Below, in pieces: positions 12,001-22,508 of a stretch of DNA of 64,000 nucleotides. Every line of letters starts with the position of its first letter. Position 1 is the stretch's first letter. Below the pieces are notes generated by a model. It worked only from the letters and a program-made list of their open reading frames with translations. It did no database searches and was not told the origin of the DNA. Origin of the DNA: Spirodela intermedia (taxonomy: Eukaryota; Streptophyta; Magnoliopsida; Alismatales; Araceae); the NCBI GenBank assembly GCA_902729315.2, contig LR746270.1:7387221-7451220 (forward strand), written 5' to 3'. The translations under genes were made by a program, and so were the position numbers.

Positions 12001-15000
12001 TTCCGTTCTCATTGTTCTTGTTTGCCATAGCCAGTGGTATGTAAGTTCTTCAAATTACGAAGGATGCTATTTCTTTATGAACTGCTATTTCTATAAGGAT
12101 GGAGTTTTTCCTAGGTAAACGGAAAATATTGTTGTTACCTTCGCCCATGCAACACTGTCTTGAAGCTTGACTTACTTTGCCTAATTTTAATTTTTCAATG
12201 GTATTTTTAAATTGGCTTGTACTTTAGTGGTATGGATTACAATTGGATACAGCTGAAATATGTTGATTATAAGGTGTTGGGTTATACAGACAGATTACTT
12301 TATTGGGAAGAAAGGTAGATTTGAGATGATTTCTAAAATCGCTGAGTTGGAACCATTGAATGGTTTATTTTTTCTTTAAGATGCAATTATGATTTGAGTT
12401 TACGGCAAATAATTGTCAAATAGGATTTTTGAGAAATAAATATTTTTGTGTAGCTGGGGTTGCTTGGTTATTGGATCTGATTTGGCCTTTTAGATGCGCT
12501 TGGTTGGAATCATATATATTGTCACCTTTAAGAGTTGTGAGAGGGGTGGAAAGATATTTCTTTTCTACAATTTCTGCACTTTGGGGTTGTTATCCCTTCT
12601 GTAATTCTTCACTTGTCCTTTAATTTATACAATATCTTTCATCATTTGTTTGTACGTTTTCGTGAAACTAGACGTTAACTCAAACAAATGATAAATATGT
12701 GCTCTTTGTGTTTTAGTAGACATGGCACATTTATTCTAACTTTGGTTTAAGTAGGTATGCACGTGAGAAAACCAAATAGGCTTTCTGACTTTTTTTATCA
12801 GAGCTGATGATAAAATGAGGAAAAATTGGAGAAATTTCACGTTCCCTTTCTTGAATTTTTAAAGTCTAATTACTCTCTTGTCATAAGTTAGGACGTGGAG
12901 TAACCTTCACAGTAAGGTTGACGTGAGGCCTGGAAGATGATTTTAGACTGCTTCACTCCCAAAGATCGTGCGGGTCTAGTCCACTGAACTTAAATTTCCT
13001 TGTCAGTGGAGATATTTTACTCAAGGTTATTTGTGGTAAGGAACACGTTAAGGTCTACCCTGGTTCCTCTACTATAGAGTAGAACTTTGAGGGCAAGTAA
13101 CACCAATTTTTAATTCTCAAATTCTCAACTTGGAGGAGTACAATAAGAAACATTGGTGTATCGTAGTTGAGACAGATTGAAAACAGGAAATAGTAGATGT
13201 GGTATAAAAACTAATACGAAGTTACATGGGATTAGATAGTATGCACCAAACTTGTTTATGCCAGTGATCCTTTGTAGTCTCCTATTCGCAACAGTTAGTA
13301 CGATTTCTAATAATAACTGTGTGCGTACATATCTGATCTTTTGAAAGTGAAGTGGATTCCAGACAGGACCTAGAAAAAGACATGAATTCCTCACCGAAGC
13401 TCTCAAAGTTGCTAAATTTGAGCCTTCGTGTTGTTATTTTATCTTGGATATTGGATATCGGATATTGCCCGAATAGTCTGCATAATGTGCTCACCTGTCT
13501 CTTGTGAAGAGGAGCCTAATCCAGCATTGAGGGGGTGAGAGAAACCTCAGGTACATTGATGAAGTTCGCTATAAATAATGCATCCTCGAGAAGTATTCTG
13601 TTTTTATGTATCAACGTTGTGCGTATAATTTTCGTAATTATTTGTATAATTATTCTTGAAATTCGCGTTTTATCTCCTCTCCCAGAAGCATTAATTCTAA
13701 AATAACCAAAGTGAGTTTGCTAAGTAGTGAGGAGATGATTTTTTTTCGCAGGAACCTGTTAAATCAATTTGGAAAGCAGCTGGGCTTGGATTCTAGAGGA
13801 GTACCTGGAAACACTTCTGTGAGCAGATTTGCCGAGGCTCTGGCAAAAGCTTGGAATGAATATAATGATAGCAGGTCCATTACGTTCACATTTTCCTTTT
13901 TATTATCTTGTGTCCTCTGGAATTTATTAACTCATCCTTCTGGTTTCCAGTTCCATTGTTTTGGTGGTAATCAAACCTGAGGAGCACAACATGTATGATC
14001 AGTATTGGTTATCAACTATGTTGAAGCAGATATATCCTTTTGTTTATGATCTTCCTCTTTCATTATGCTTTCTCTACCCGTTTCTCCACCAAGAAAATTT
14101 GAAATTGCATAATTGATGATTGGTTAATCATTTTGACATTTCTTAAACGTTACATGCAAGACAGACTCTGCCTGACATGTAATGTCAGATAATTGATGCA
14201 TTTGTGCAAGAGTCTTTCATTGAAGCACAGATTTCTGTTTCAGTTTTTCTTTGTCTTTTTACTTTTCTTTAACTTCATCACACGCATGGCGTGACAAGTA
14301 TTCGGAAAACGTTGGCTGAAGTGGATTCGGAAGGAGAGCTTCTTCCAGATGGGACATTTCGTATGTAAGATTTTACGATGCACAATCAAATGGCTGTATC
14401 TTCGCAAACCAAAACTGAAGCATACAGAAAGGATCAGGGGTTGAAATACCTTCAATTATGTCTTTTAATATGTATTAACATTATTCACGCTTGCAGTGGT
14501 GGCAGAACAGTGGCAGTGGTATATTTCAGATCTGGTTATTCGCCAAATGATTATCCCTCGGAATCAGTGAGCCTTAATGACCCTCCTTTTATTTTTTTTC
14601 ACTCTGAAGAAATATAAAGAACATAGATGCGGATTGAAGAGAATACGTCTGGTTTTCGAGTGAACCTGCTGTTGGAAAGATGTTAGAAGAGTCAAAATTG
14701 GGGAATGTTTCTATAGTCAAGATATTTTATGGTTTTCGTACCAACTGTTGTTCATCATTCTATCATTTTTCAATGTAAATGAAGTTACGCAACCTGCTAA
14801 ATTTCCATTTTGAAGAACACGTCATCAGAGTCTGTTCTTTTTGTTCTTCTGTAAACTTTCCTTTGAACAGGAATGGAGAGCGAGGTTTCTGATGGAACAG
14901 TCTTCTGCTATTAAATGCCCATCTATATCTTACCATTTGGTGGGTACCAAAAAGATCCAGCAGGAATTGGCAAAACCCAATGTGCTTGAAAGGTGATAGA

Positions 15001-15925
15001 ACTATTCTAAGAAGAATTTATCCGAGAAATCGATTCATTCTTTGTTCATTTGTAAATTTTTATGCTACATTCATCATTACCGTCATCAGCAACTGCTCAG
15101 AGTGTCAATCTAGCAACTTGTATCCTCAACACACTGAAATTGATCTCAAAAGCTGATCTTGGTGAAGTATCAAATATTATTGTGTTTTGCATCATGATCA
15201 AATCTTAAAATTTTGACCGTTGACTATTTTTCTAACTAGCAGAAAGTTTATTTTGTTGATTCGACTTGTGATGCATTCAAGAGTTTTGTAATCCTGAATT
15301 GAAACTTGGCAAACAGATTTCTTGACAATAAAGATGACATTGAGAAGCTGCGCAAATGCTTTGCGGGCTTGTGGAGCCTGGAGGACTCTGAAATTCTGGA
15401 GAAGGCAATGGAAAGCCCAGAATCGTTCGTCCTTAAACCCCAGCGGGAAGGAGGAGGTCAACCATCGATTTCTCCCCTCTGACACCAGGCCCAGCGGCTT
15501 TGCTCTGTTTGTGACAAGCTCATGGTCCATCTTCAGGGAACAACGTGTATGGCGAGGACGTGAGGGAAACCTTGGCCAAGCTGCAGCAGGAAGGCGGCCG
15601 TGGACTCGCCGCATACATCCTCATGCAGAGGATCTTCCCAGCTTCTGCTCTCACACATCTGGTTCGAGATGGGACGTGTCGTCGAGACTCTGCCATTTCG
15701 GAACTGGGCATCTACGGTGCCTATCTGAGGTGATTCAACCAGTGCATTTCTTTGATTGTTTTTTCGTTCTCTCACCCACCCAACCTGGTTCTTCAACCCA
15801 GGAGCAAGGACAAGGTCCTCATGAACGACCAGTGCGGTTACTTGATGCGGACCAAGGTTTCGTCGTCGAACGAGGGCGGCGTTGCTGCTGGATTCGCCGT
15901 CTTGGATAGCATCTACTTGACCTGA
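3073..15925 (+). CDS. GSH2: Glutathione synthetase, 12 exons
   Basis: Joins gamma-glutamylcysteine and glycine using ATP, the second step of glutathione synthesis. Exons: 3073-3291, 8695-8864, 11533-11608, 11794-11924, 13752-13874, 13951-14031, 14284-14364, 14497-14566, 14871-14992, 15317-15456, 15537-15729, 15802-15925. Together they are 1530 nt, giving 509 residues with all phases consistent. Family landmarks: [11 protein letters not shown] (exon 1), HAPFALLP and [14 protein letters not shown] (exon 2), [11 protein letters not shown] and QIELNTIS (exon 4), [10 protein letters not shown] (exon 8), ATP-grasp glycine triad QREGGGNN (residues 400-407, across exons 10-11), and the Ala-rich GGVAAG loop (494-499) near the C-terminus, which ends VLDSIYLT. 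Intron 6 is AT-AC (U12 type); all others are GT-AG. Intron 1 is 5.4 kb. The frame is open upstream, and an ATG at 2908 would add 55 Ser/Arg-rich residues of plastid-leader character. Plant GSH2 is known to be cytosolic and plastidic. Product call is very secure; the exact start is less so. Confidence 0.96.
4498..5070. repeat. Nested direct repeats in GSH2 intron 1
   Basis: A block of about 180 bp occurs at about 4498-4680 and again at about 4891-5070. Both copies carry GATTCACGTTGAGAAACTGT, GATGGGCCGACCATAGAT, GATTCTTGGTCTCCCTAAAT and CATATTACGCGTTATAGATG. Between them (about 4738-4880) two shorter units repeat only the GAGATACCCAT/GATTCACATTGAGAAACT portion. This looks like local tandem duplication with partial units, and no coding signal is seen. 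Confidence 0.8.
11664..11728. repeat. Short tandem duplication in GSH2 intron 3
   Basis: CATATTTTGCACCAGAGCTGACC followed by ATTTTTAC occurs twice with a 34-base period (11664 and 11698) inside the short intron between exons 3 and 4. It is probably a recent slippage or duplication event. Confidence 0.8.
14032..14283 (+). other. GSH2: U12-type AT-AC intron of GSH2 (intron 6)
   Basis: No GT donor fits after exon 6, but the boundary reads CAGAT|ATATCCTTTT, the consensus minor-spliceosome 5' site. The 3' end reads TTCTTTAAC (14265-14273, one mismatch to the U12 branch-site consensus TTCCTTAAC), then TTCATCACAC|G, with the branch A 11 bases before the exon. Joining AT to G makes Met and yields [17 protein letters not shown], the length and register expected in glutathione synthetases. 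No GT-AG choice gives this result. Confidence 0.88.
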
Positions 15926-16300
15926 TTGGGCGGGCTTCGCCATGAATGCAGCAGTAAGGCTATCCTCCTTGCTTCTTGCTTCTACCGTCTGAATCAGACT
16001 GGGCTTGATCCAAAGTTTGTGACAGACCGTCGACCCCGACTGATTATTCTTTGGGTTGAGGAGGGCGAGCTCGGGGTTGACCCAACTCGATCATTGAATG
16101 TGGAATGTGATTTTTCAGTAAACGTCAGGTGGATGGTCTTCCGACCAAGCCTGCTATTGCTGGGAACGATATATGGGCGATATACGTTTCCTGGGATCCC
16201 ATCTATGGTATATATGCGCAACATCTATGTGAGCTGTTATCGTTGCATCCTCTCATCACGTATTCGCTGAGCCTCTGATCCACCCCCCCACCCCCCCCCA

Positions 16301-16335
<35 letters not shown>

Positions 16336-17458
16336 CCCCCCCTCTCTCTCTCTCACTTCATATGGCCTTCACAGAGGTGGCAAGGCAATCAAATAGATTT
16401 GCTCTTCTCAATAGGTGATCTTTTGCCCGTATCTGTTGTTGTTCTCATTTGACATCGTTGACTCACTTATACAGTTTACGTCAGCCTTGTCAGTTGCTCA
16501 ACTAATCCCAAACGACCTCACCACTATGCGAAAACACACCATGACTTCAAGGGATGTGCATCCCTAACTTTTTAGGACCATACATGGTGGAGATAACCTC
16601 TCATTTATGACGACCTGTTTATATATACTAACCACTCTTAACTAGCTTCCTGACCCTCCTCACCCTAACCACCCTTGCTCACAATGAAGAGACACCCTCA
16701 TCTACAATAGTTGCTCCCCATGCGGCACATGTATGTCATAAGACGTCATGCACCTTTACATCATTGGATGTTGTGTCATATTGTGTGCACACTCCTACCT
16801 AATGCCCATAAACTTTGAGGTTCATGACATGTCCAAGTAGTGCAGACACCTATCTATGCTCAAGCCTTTGCTGCTCCATGCATACTACGTCATGTTGTGA
16901 CTTGCCTCCTCTCATGTGATGCAACTCCCACATAGATGTTCCATCGACAAGACGAGCAGTTCCAAATACACTCACATGGATCACCTTGGAGCCCCATTTG
17001 GGTGATGAGTTTCTGCTGTTGAAATCTCCTTCTTCCATGGAAAACTATGGATGATGATGTGGGTGGTGGTGATGGTGGTAGGCCTCTGAGGCCTAAGATA
17101 TGTATGTTGTTGAGGAGCATTAGAGATGGGTGGTGGCTGCCTCTGAGGAAGGGGAAGGCTTTGTTGCTTGGTGGAGTGGGAAGGTTGGGGCTTCTGCTTC
17201 ACCTGGACCTCTTGGCTCTTGTTCACCTACATCTCTACTAAACTATTAAAGTAGCCATATTTTTATTTATTTATTCATTTATTGTCACTTTTTCGAACAA
17301 ATTAATGCACCTCTCTCTCTCTCTCTCTCCCCATGCTCAACATATCTCCCTGTTTATTATGTTAATGTAGGTGGCTGGGGAGAGGCGATGGCACAAGGGA
17401 AGAGCCGGGGGGGGGTGAAACTTCCCGTGCCTCCGCGCCGCCTGTGCAACTTATTATT
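15926..17458. other. Intergenic DNA between GSH2 and the 5'-nucleotidase
   Basis: About 1.5 kb holding the GSH2 3' flank, a poly(C)/(CT)n tract (16281-16354), a second short (CT)n tract (17311-17329), and a GC-rich approach to the next start codon. Open frames of 60-110 codons on both strands lack recognisable motifs. No clear TATA box precedes the next gene. Confidence 0.5.
16281..16354. repeat. Poly(C) and (CT)n microsatellite
   Basis: Two C-runs lead into about 14 CT units, a further C-run, and about seven more CT units, 360-430 bases after the GSH2 stop. Confidence 0.9.
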
Positions 17459-20400
17459 ATGATTCGAGCGCAGCGGCCTTCCCCCACCTCACTCCTCTTC
17501 TGCTCGCTGTCGGAGGCCCGCTTGTTGAGGCAGCGCTGCATCGTCCGCCGTTCCTATCCCCTCAGCGGAATCACCCGGATTGCTGCTGCGAAAATGGGAG
17601 GCAGCGCCGACGTGTTGACTTCCCCCCCTGCACAAGCGGTGATCGGTGACCCCGAATCCCTGGCGAAGAAGAAGGCCGCGATTCGCGAGCTAGGGCCTGC
17701 TAAGCTCCAGGTGAGATCTTCTTTTCGTCCAAGTTTATCATTCCCGGCTTTCCTGGCGAATGTGGCTTGTCAAGGGGGGACGCACTTTGTGGTGTTCTCT
17801 CGACTGATGCAGCGTGAACATGCTATTCGGGGCAACAATTTTTTTTTCAGGTGATTGCAGATTTCGATGGAACGCTCACTAGATATTGGATTGACGGTTG
17901 CCGTGGACAGAGTATGCTCTTGATCTAACCTCTTGGTGTTCTTACCTGTGATGCTGAACTAACATAGATTCTCCTTTTTGGATCGATATGTATATGTATT
18001 TTTACCTAACATATTTCATTTGTGGCTGGTTTGTAGCCAGTCACGGCCTACTGCAGCAGAGTGATCCCGTGTACGATGCCAAGAGGCAGGCACTGTACGA
18101 ATATTATCACCCGCTGGAGTACTCCCCCACGATTCCCATAGATGAAAAGACAAAGCTCATGGAAGAATGGTAATCACTTCATGCGACTAGTGTCAAGAGC
18201 AAAATGCTATCAATTAGATGGTTTTTTTCAAGCATTTTCTGCTTAAAAATATGCTTCATTTGCCCGCGGATGATTCAACCTTGCCAGTCGTTGTGTGGAA
18301 TGTCCCTAACCCAATGGCATCTATTCGACTCGTTGTATGGTGGTTTTCTCCTGAAACTCTGGCCTCCATTGGGCCTAAGCATGAAAAAATAATTCCAGAT
18401 CATGAAAATGACCGCCTTTCTACATCCATCGTTGAGTTAGTTCTCTTCTTCAAAAGATTTGAAGTTTCTAGTCCTCTCTAATTATTGGATGATGCACAGG
18501 TCAAAGACCAAAAAATTTCAAATTTCTTTGATTGATGACCACTAAATTTCAGTCCATCGGTCAAAATGAGAGAAGAAAGGGTGTATCTTCGCTCAAAACA
18601 AAGGAAGCTTGTTTACTGATTTTACCAATGAATCTTAATCACAGATGCATGGAACCTTTCATATTCAAAGAAAAGGGCTTTAGTGTTGGTTTTATGAGTA
18701 ACAAGGTTCCACAGAACTTTGGAAGTATTACTTTTCATTTTTTTCTACTGTAATTATATAGACATCTTAAGTTGGAGAATTTTTTTGGTTAGCAGTATAA
18801 ACATGCATGTTAACTCATATTCGGCCATTGGTGATGTTCACGGTTGTATATCCTATGCCTGAAGATTTATTACATGAGGATTGGATCATAAAGCAATTGG
18901 AGAACAACTCGATTCATATTAATGCTCACTAAATTGTCAAATTCTCCTGGTAATGTACATTCCAAAATATCATAGATTCCTCATGCTACTTCCATTTAAT
19001 TTCCAAACAGAGTTTATTAAGAAATCCTTCAGTAAGGATAAAAAGGACAGAACATGAGGCAAAATTGATGGATATTTTCTCTTCTGTTCCGCATAGAAAA
19101 CATTATTCTTTTTACGGTCCAGTCAAGTAGTTACTTGCCAGCTTGTGCTTATGAAAACAAGGGTTTATTTCTATTCCGTCGGTCAGTATCTTATTTAAGT
19201 TCGAGAAACTGAAGAAACTGATTTAATGACTTTAGGTGGGACAAGACCCATTCTCTTCTTATCGAAGGAGGCCTCACCTACAATGACATTCAGAAGTCTG
19301 TCTCAAATGCCAATATCGCCTTTAGAGATGGGGTAGTCGAACTATTTGAGTTTCTAGAGGTATGGATTGCATTCACTGATGTTTGGTAATATCCAAACAA
19401 AGTTGTCTAAATTGGACTTGGTTGGAATCATTAGATCTGATGCATTCAATGTTCAAGAGCATACATTCAATATGATGCATTCTTTTCATATCTAGTGTGT
19501 AACTGGTGAATGGTGGCTTAAAAATTCCGAGTGATTCCATGACATGCATCAAGAACTACCATGCCTACATAATAAAATAAAATAAAACTTTGTAGAATAT
19601 GCAGAGCTACACGCTATCAGATGCTTGGCCTCACTAAGTCATATCATCATTACAGAAGCTCAATATTCCGCCATTCTCATTGAGTCTACATACCCTTTCA
19701 ATGGGGTGAAGTTGAAGCTTTCTACTCGTTTACATTTTAACCTTGGAAGCTTTCGTCATTATTTCCAGTTATCCTATGGCACAGTCTTAGAAGCATGTTC
19801 TATGCTCCTTCCTCTACGAATTCTATGAATCTCCTGTGATTCTTTGCTTAATCATTCTATGCTCCTGTGACTTACTGGCTGATTCTGTGTCCCCGGTTTT
19901 GATTCTCAGGAGAAAGGTGTTCCTGTTCTGGTTTTCTCTGCAGGGCTTGCAGACATTATAGAAGAGGTCGGTATGATAATCCCAGCTATATATACTCGAC
20001 CAGTTTCAACTGACAGCAGGTGTCACATGTTCTTCAGGTGTTCAGGCAAAAACTTCATAGATCGTTCAAAAATATCAAGATAGTGTCAAACCGCATGGTA
20101 TTTGATAACGGCCGCCTTGTTGCCTTCAAAGGTATGATACTTCTCTAAAGCAAGGGAATTCATGGCCATCTTCTATTTACCCACACCTCTTCTCTCTTCT
20201 TTCAAAAGCTCTTAAATTCCACTGTTTTCTGTGCCGCCGCTCTCCTTCTCTTTGTTCTCATCTTCCTTCAATTTTTCTGTGTGTTGTCACTACTACTACA
20301 TCTTCTCTTGCTTTTTGAGTGATGCTCTTCATTCACCGCTCTCTTCTACTACTCATCTTGCTTCTTTTGGCCGACAGGGAAGACGATTCATGTCTTGAAC

Positions 20401-21153
20401 AAGAACGAGCATGCTCTGGATATGGCTGCCCCAGTACATGAACAGCTGGGAGAGGGCAATGGCTCGAATGGCGACAATATGTCAGTCAAGAAGAGAACAA
20501 ACGTGTTGCTTCTCGGAGATCATACGGGGGACCTTGGAATGTCCGACGGCTTGAATTATGAGAACCGCATCGCCATTGGGTTCCTGTAAGTTCGACTTAG
20601 ATTTCTTACTTGACGATCAGAGGTTTCATTTTGTCAATCTGGCTGCTGATTAGTTTGACCCTTAAAGCAGATCATCCTCAATGTTGATTATGATTGATAA
20701 TAATAATAATAATAATAATAGAAAAGCATTCCATCAATTCATCTTCTTACTGCGAATGAGCTCTGCCCAGAGGGATGTTACTAGCTAGCCCCATGGAGCT
20801 CTGCTTTACATCATTGAAGTATACATACCAATGCTCTCCATTTTGTCTTCCATAAGACATTTATTCTTGTCTTATTCATGGTAGTTCATATGGTGTCCAT
20901 TTGTGTTCATAGGAACAACAATGTCGAGGAATCTCTCAAAACCTACAGCGAGGCATTCGATGTGGTGTTCACTGTGAGTTTCCCTCTGATTTGTCCACTG
21001 CCATTTCTATTTCTGTTCCTTGAAGGCCATCCCTCCCCCAAAGTATCCATCATTCTCATCTTCTCTTTTTTTTGTGGATCTCTTCTTCTGCAGAATGATG
21101 GGTCTATGCACGGAGTGTTGCAACTTGTTTCCCAACTGTGTTCTGATACTTAG
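17459..21153 (+). CDS. NT5C3: Cytosolic 5'-nucleotidase III-like HAD phosphatase
   Basis: Predicted to remove the 5' phosphate from pyrimidine (and perhaps 7-methylguanosine) monophosphates. Exons: 17459-17710, 17851-17911, 18037-18169, 19236-19359, 19910-19966, 20038-20131, 20378-20585, 20913-20973, 21094-21153. They total 1050 nt, giving 349 residues with all introns GT-AG. HAD motifs are in order: DFDGTLT (D88 nucleophile, D90), VFSAG (S200), the segment FKGKTIHVLNKNEHAL, and LLLGDHTGDL (D288, D292). IVSNRMVF and YSEAFDVVF are typical of the UMPH-1/NT5C3 family. From the ATG at 17459 (A at -3) a leader of about 45 residues, rich in Arg with two acidic residues, precedes a second in-frame ATG at 17594. 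The second start would give a 304-residue cytosolic form. The family is secure, the substrate inferred. The gene converges on the methyltransferase gene, with 1355 bases between stops. Confidence 0.93.
20697..20721. repeat. (AAT)n microsatellite in nucleotidase intron 7
   Basis: About eight TAA/AAT units in the intron following exon 7 of the 5'-nucleotidase gene. Confidence 0.85.
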
Positions 21154-22125
21154 CAGCACCTCCAACTGCAATTCTTCTTTTTTAGCCATGGTGGGGGAGC
21201 TCAACGCCCTAAAGTGACAAGAGGGGCGTTGACCCAAGGATTGGTATGATGCAGGATCTCCATGTCAACCAGTTTCCACCCCGCGAAATCAATGAGCCTT
21301 CTTTATTTTTTTAATTTTTCTTACTTCAACCATGGTATGGCATGGACTATTTCTGCGAAACCTATCATATCATGCAATGAAATAGGCATTTTCAATTGGA
21401 ATCAAAGAACCCAATCTCGTGGACTTTGCTCGCCCACTGTTCATCATTCCCTCCGTTTATCCATGTTTGCCGGAGCTGTATATCAAGACTAAAAATCCTA
21501 CAGACATTTCCCATAGAAATCTGTCCATGATTCTGTAAAAATTAATATGCCATCATCAAAATATGGTGTCTCATGGAGTCTGTGGTTAGTGGTGCAGGTT
21601 TTATGTGTAACACGAGATACAAGTATGAGTAGTATATACTTATTCAATGGGATCATTCATTGCCAAATATTTCAGCTCAAGAGGATATTTTCATCTTATC
21701 CGAGTACATGGGGGTTACAAAGCTGGCAGAATATTTCGGAAGGGTCTTGCAAACTTTTATCAACCAAAGTTTGCTTGCATGAGATCTTAATCAATGATGA
21801 TGATATATTTTTTTTTGATGAAATTTCTTCAACAGCAGGGTAATTATTAATGTTCAAGGAGCAGAGAAGTTTGTATCATCTAAGTTTGTTCAAGGTTTGT
21901 AACATTATTTATGCAGCAGATCTCAAAACATGCTGGCCAAGGAAGTGATATCACTCCCAGAAGATAAACTGCCACGATTCATGTGCTAAAAAAAAGAAAA
22001 AAAAGCCTTTTTTTATGAGATCTTAATCACTGTCGGAGAAATTTCTGATGAAATTTCTTCCAAACCTCGGTAATTAATGTTCAGAGAGCAGAGAAGTTTG
22101 CATCGTCTAATCTAACCAGCGAATG

Positions 22126-22190
<65 letters not shown>

Positions 22191-22508
22191 TAGTTTAAAA
22201 AATATGGAGCATTAGCCAAAAAGAATGATGATGATTCAACTCAAGTATCACACATGAAAGCGAATAATCTAACCAGCCGCAAAGAAAAAGAAGATAACTA
22301 GTTCAAAAAAGAACAGCAGACTACAATGACGATTCAACTCGAGCATCATACATCACAGTAAAAAATCTAACCAGGCACAAAGAAAAAGCAAATGAAAAAG
22401 AAAAATGAAGAATTCTACTCTTAGCATCACTCAAAACACATGATGAACACAGAAAAATCCACGGCCATGGTTGTGCAAATAGGATCATCAAACTGTGACA
22501 GAAGAAAC
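21154..22508. other. Shared 3' flank of two convergent genes, with duplications
   Basis: The region is built partly of local duplications. One block beginning ATGAGATCTTAATCA and carrying GCAGAGAAGTTTG occurs at about 21777-21890 and 22013-22115. A second, beginning ACTAGTTTAAAAAA and carrying CTAACCAG, occurs at about 22188-22295 and 22296-22395. No gene is seen. Both flanking genes must terminate within these 1.35 kb. Confidence 0.6.
22126..22190. repeat. Long (AAT)n microsatellite
   Basis: About 21 uninterrupted AAT units lie between the two duplicated blocks downstream of the convergent genes. This is the longest perfect simple repeat in the window and likely length-variable. Confidence 0.95.

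Noticed and set aside
14032-14283. A GT-AG reading of GSH2 intron 6
   Set aside because: GT-AG choices nearby either lose the conserved HGVTSIRKT segment or add unrelated residues and stops. The AT-AC reading restores the family register exactly.
15533-15943. 136-codon minus-strand frame
   Set aside because: Shadow of GSH2 exons 11 and 12.
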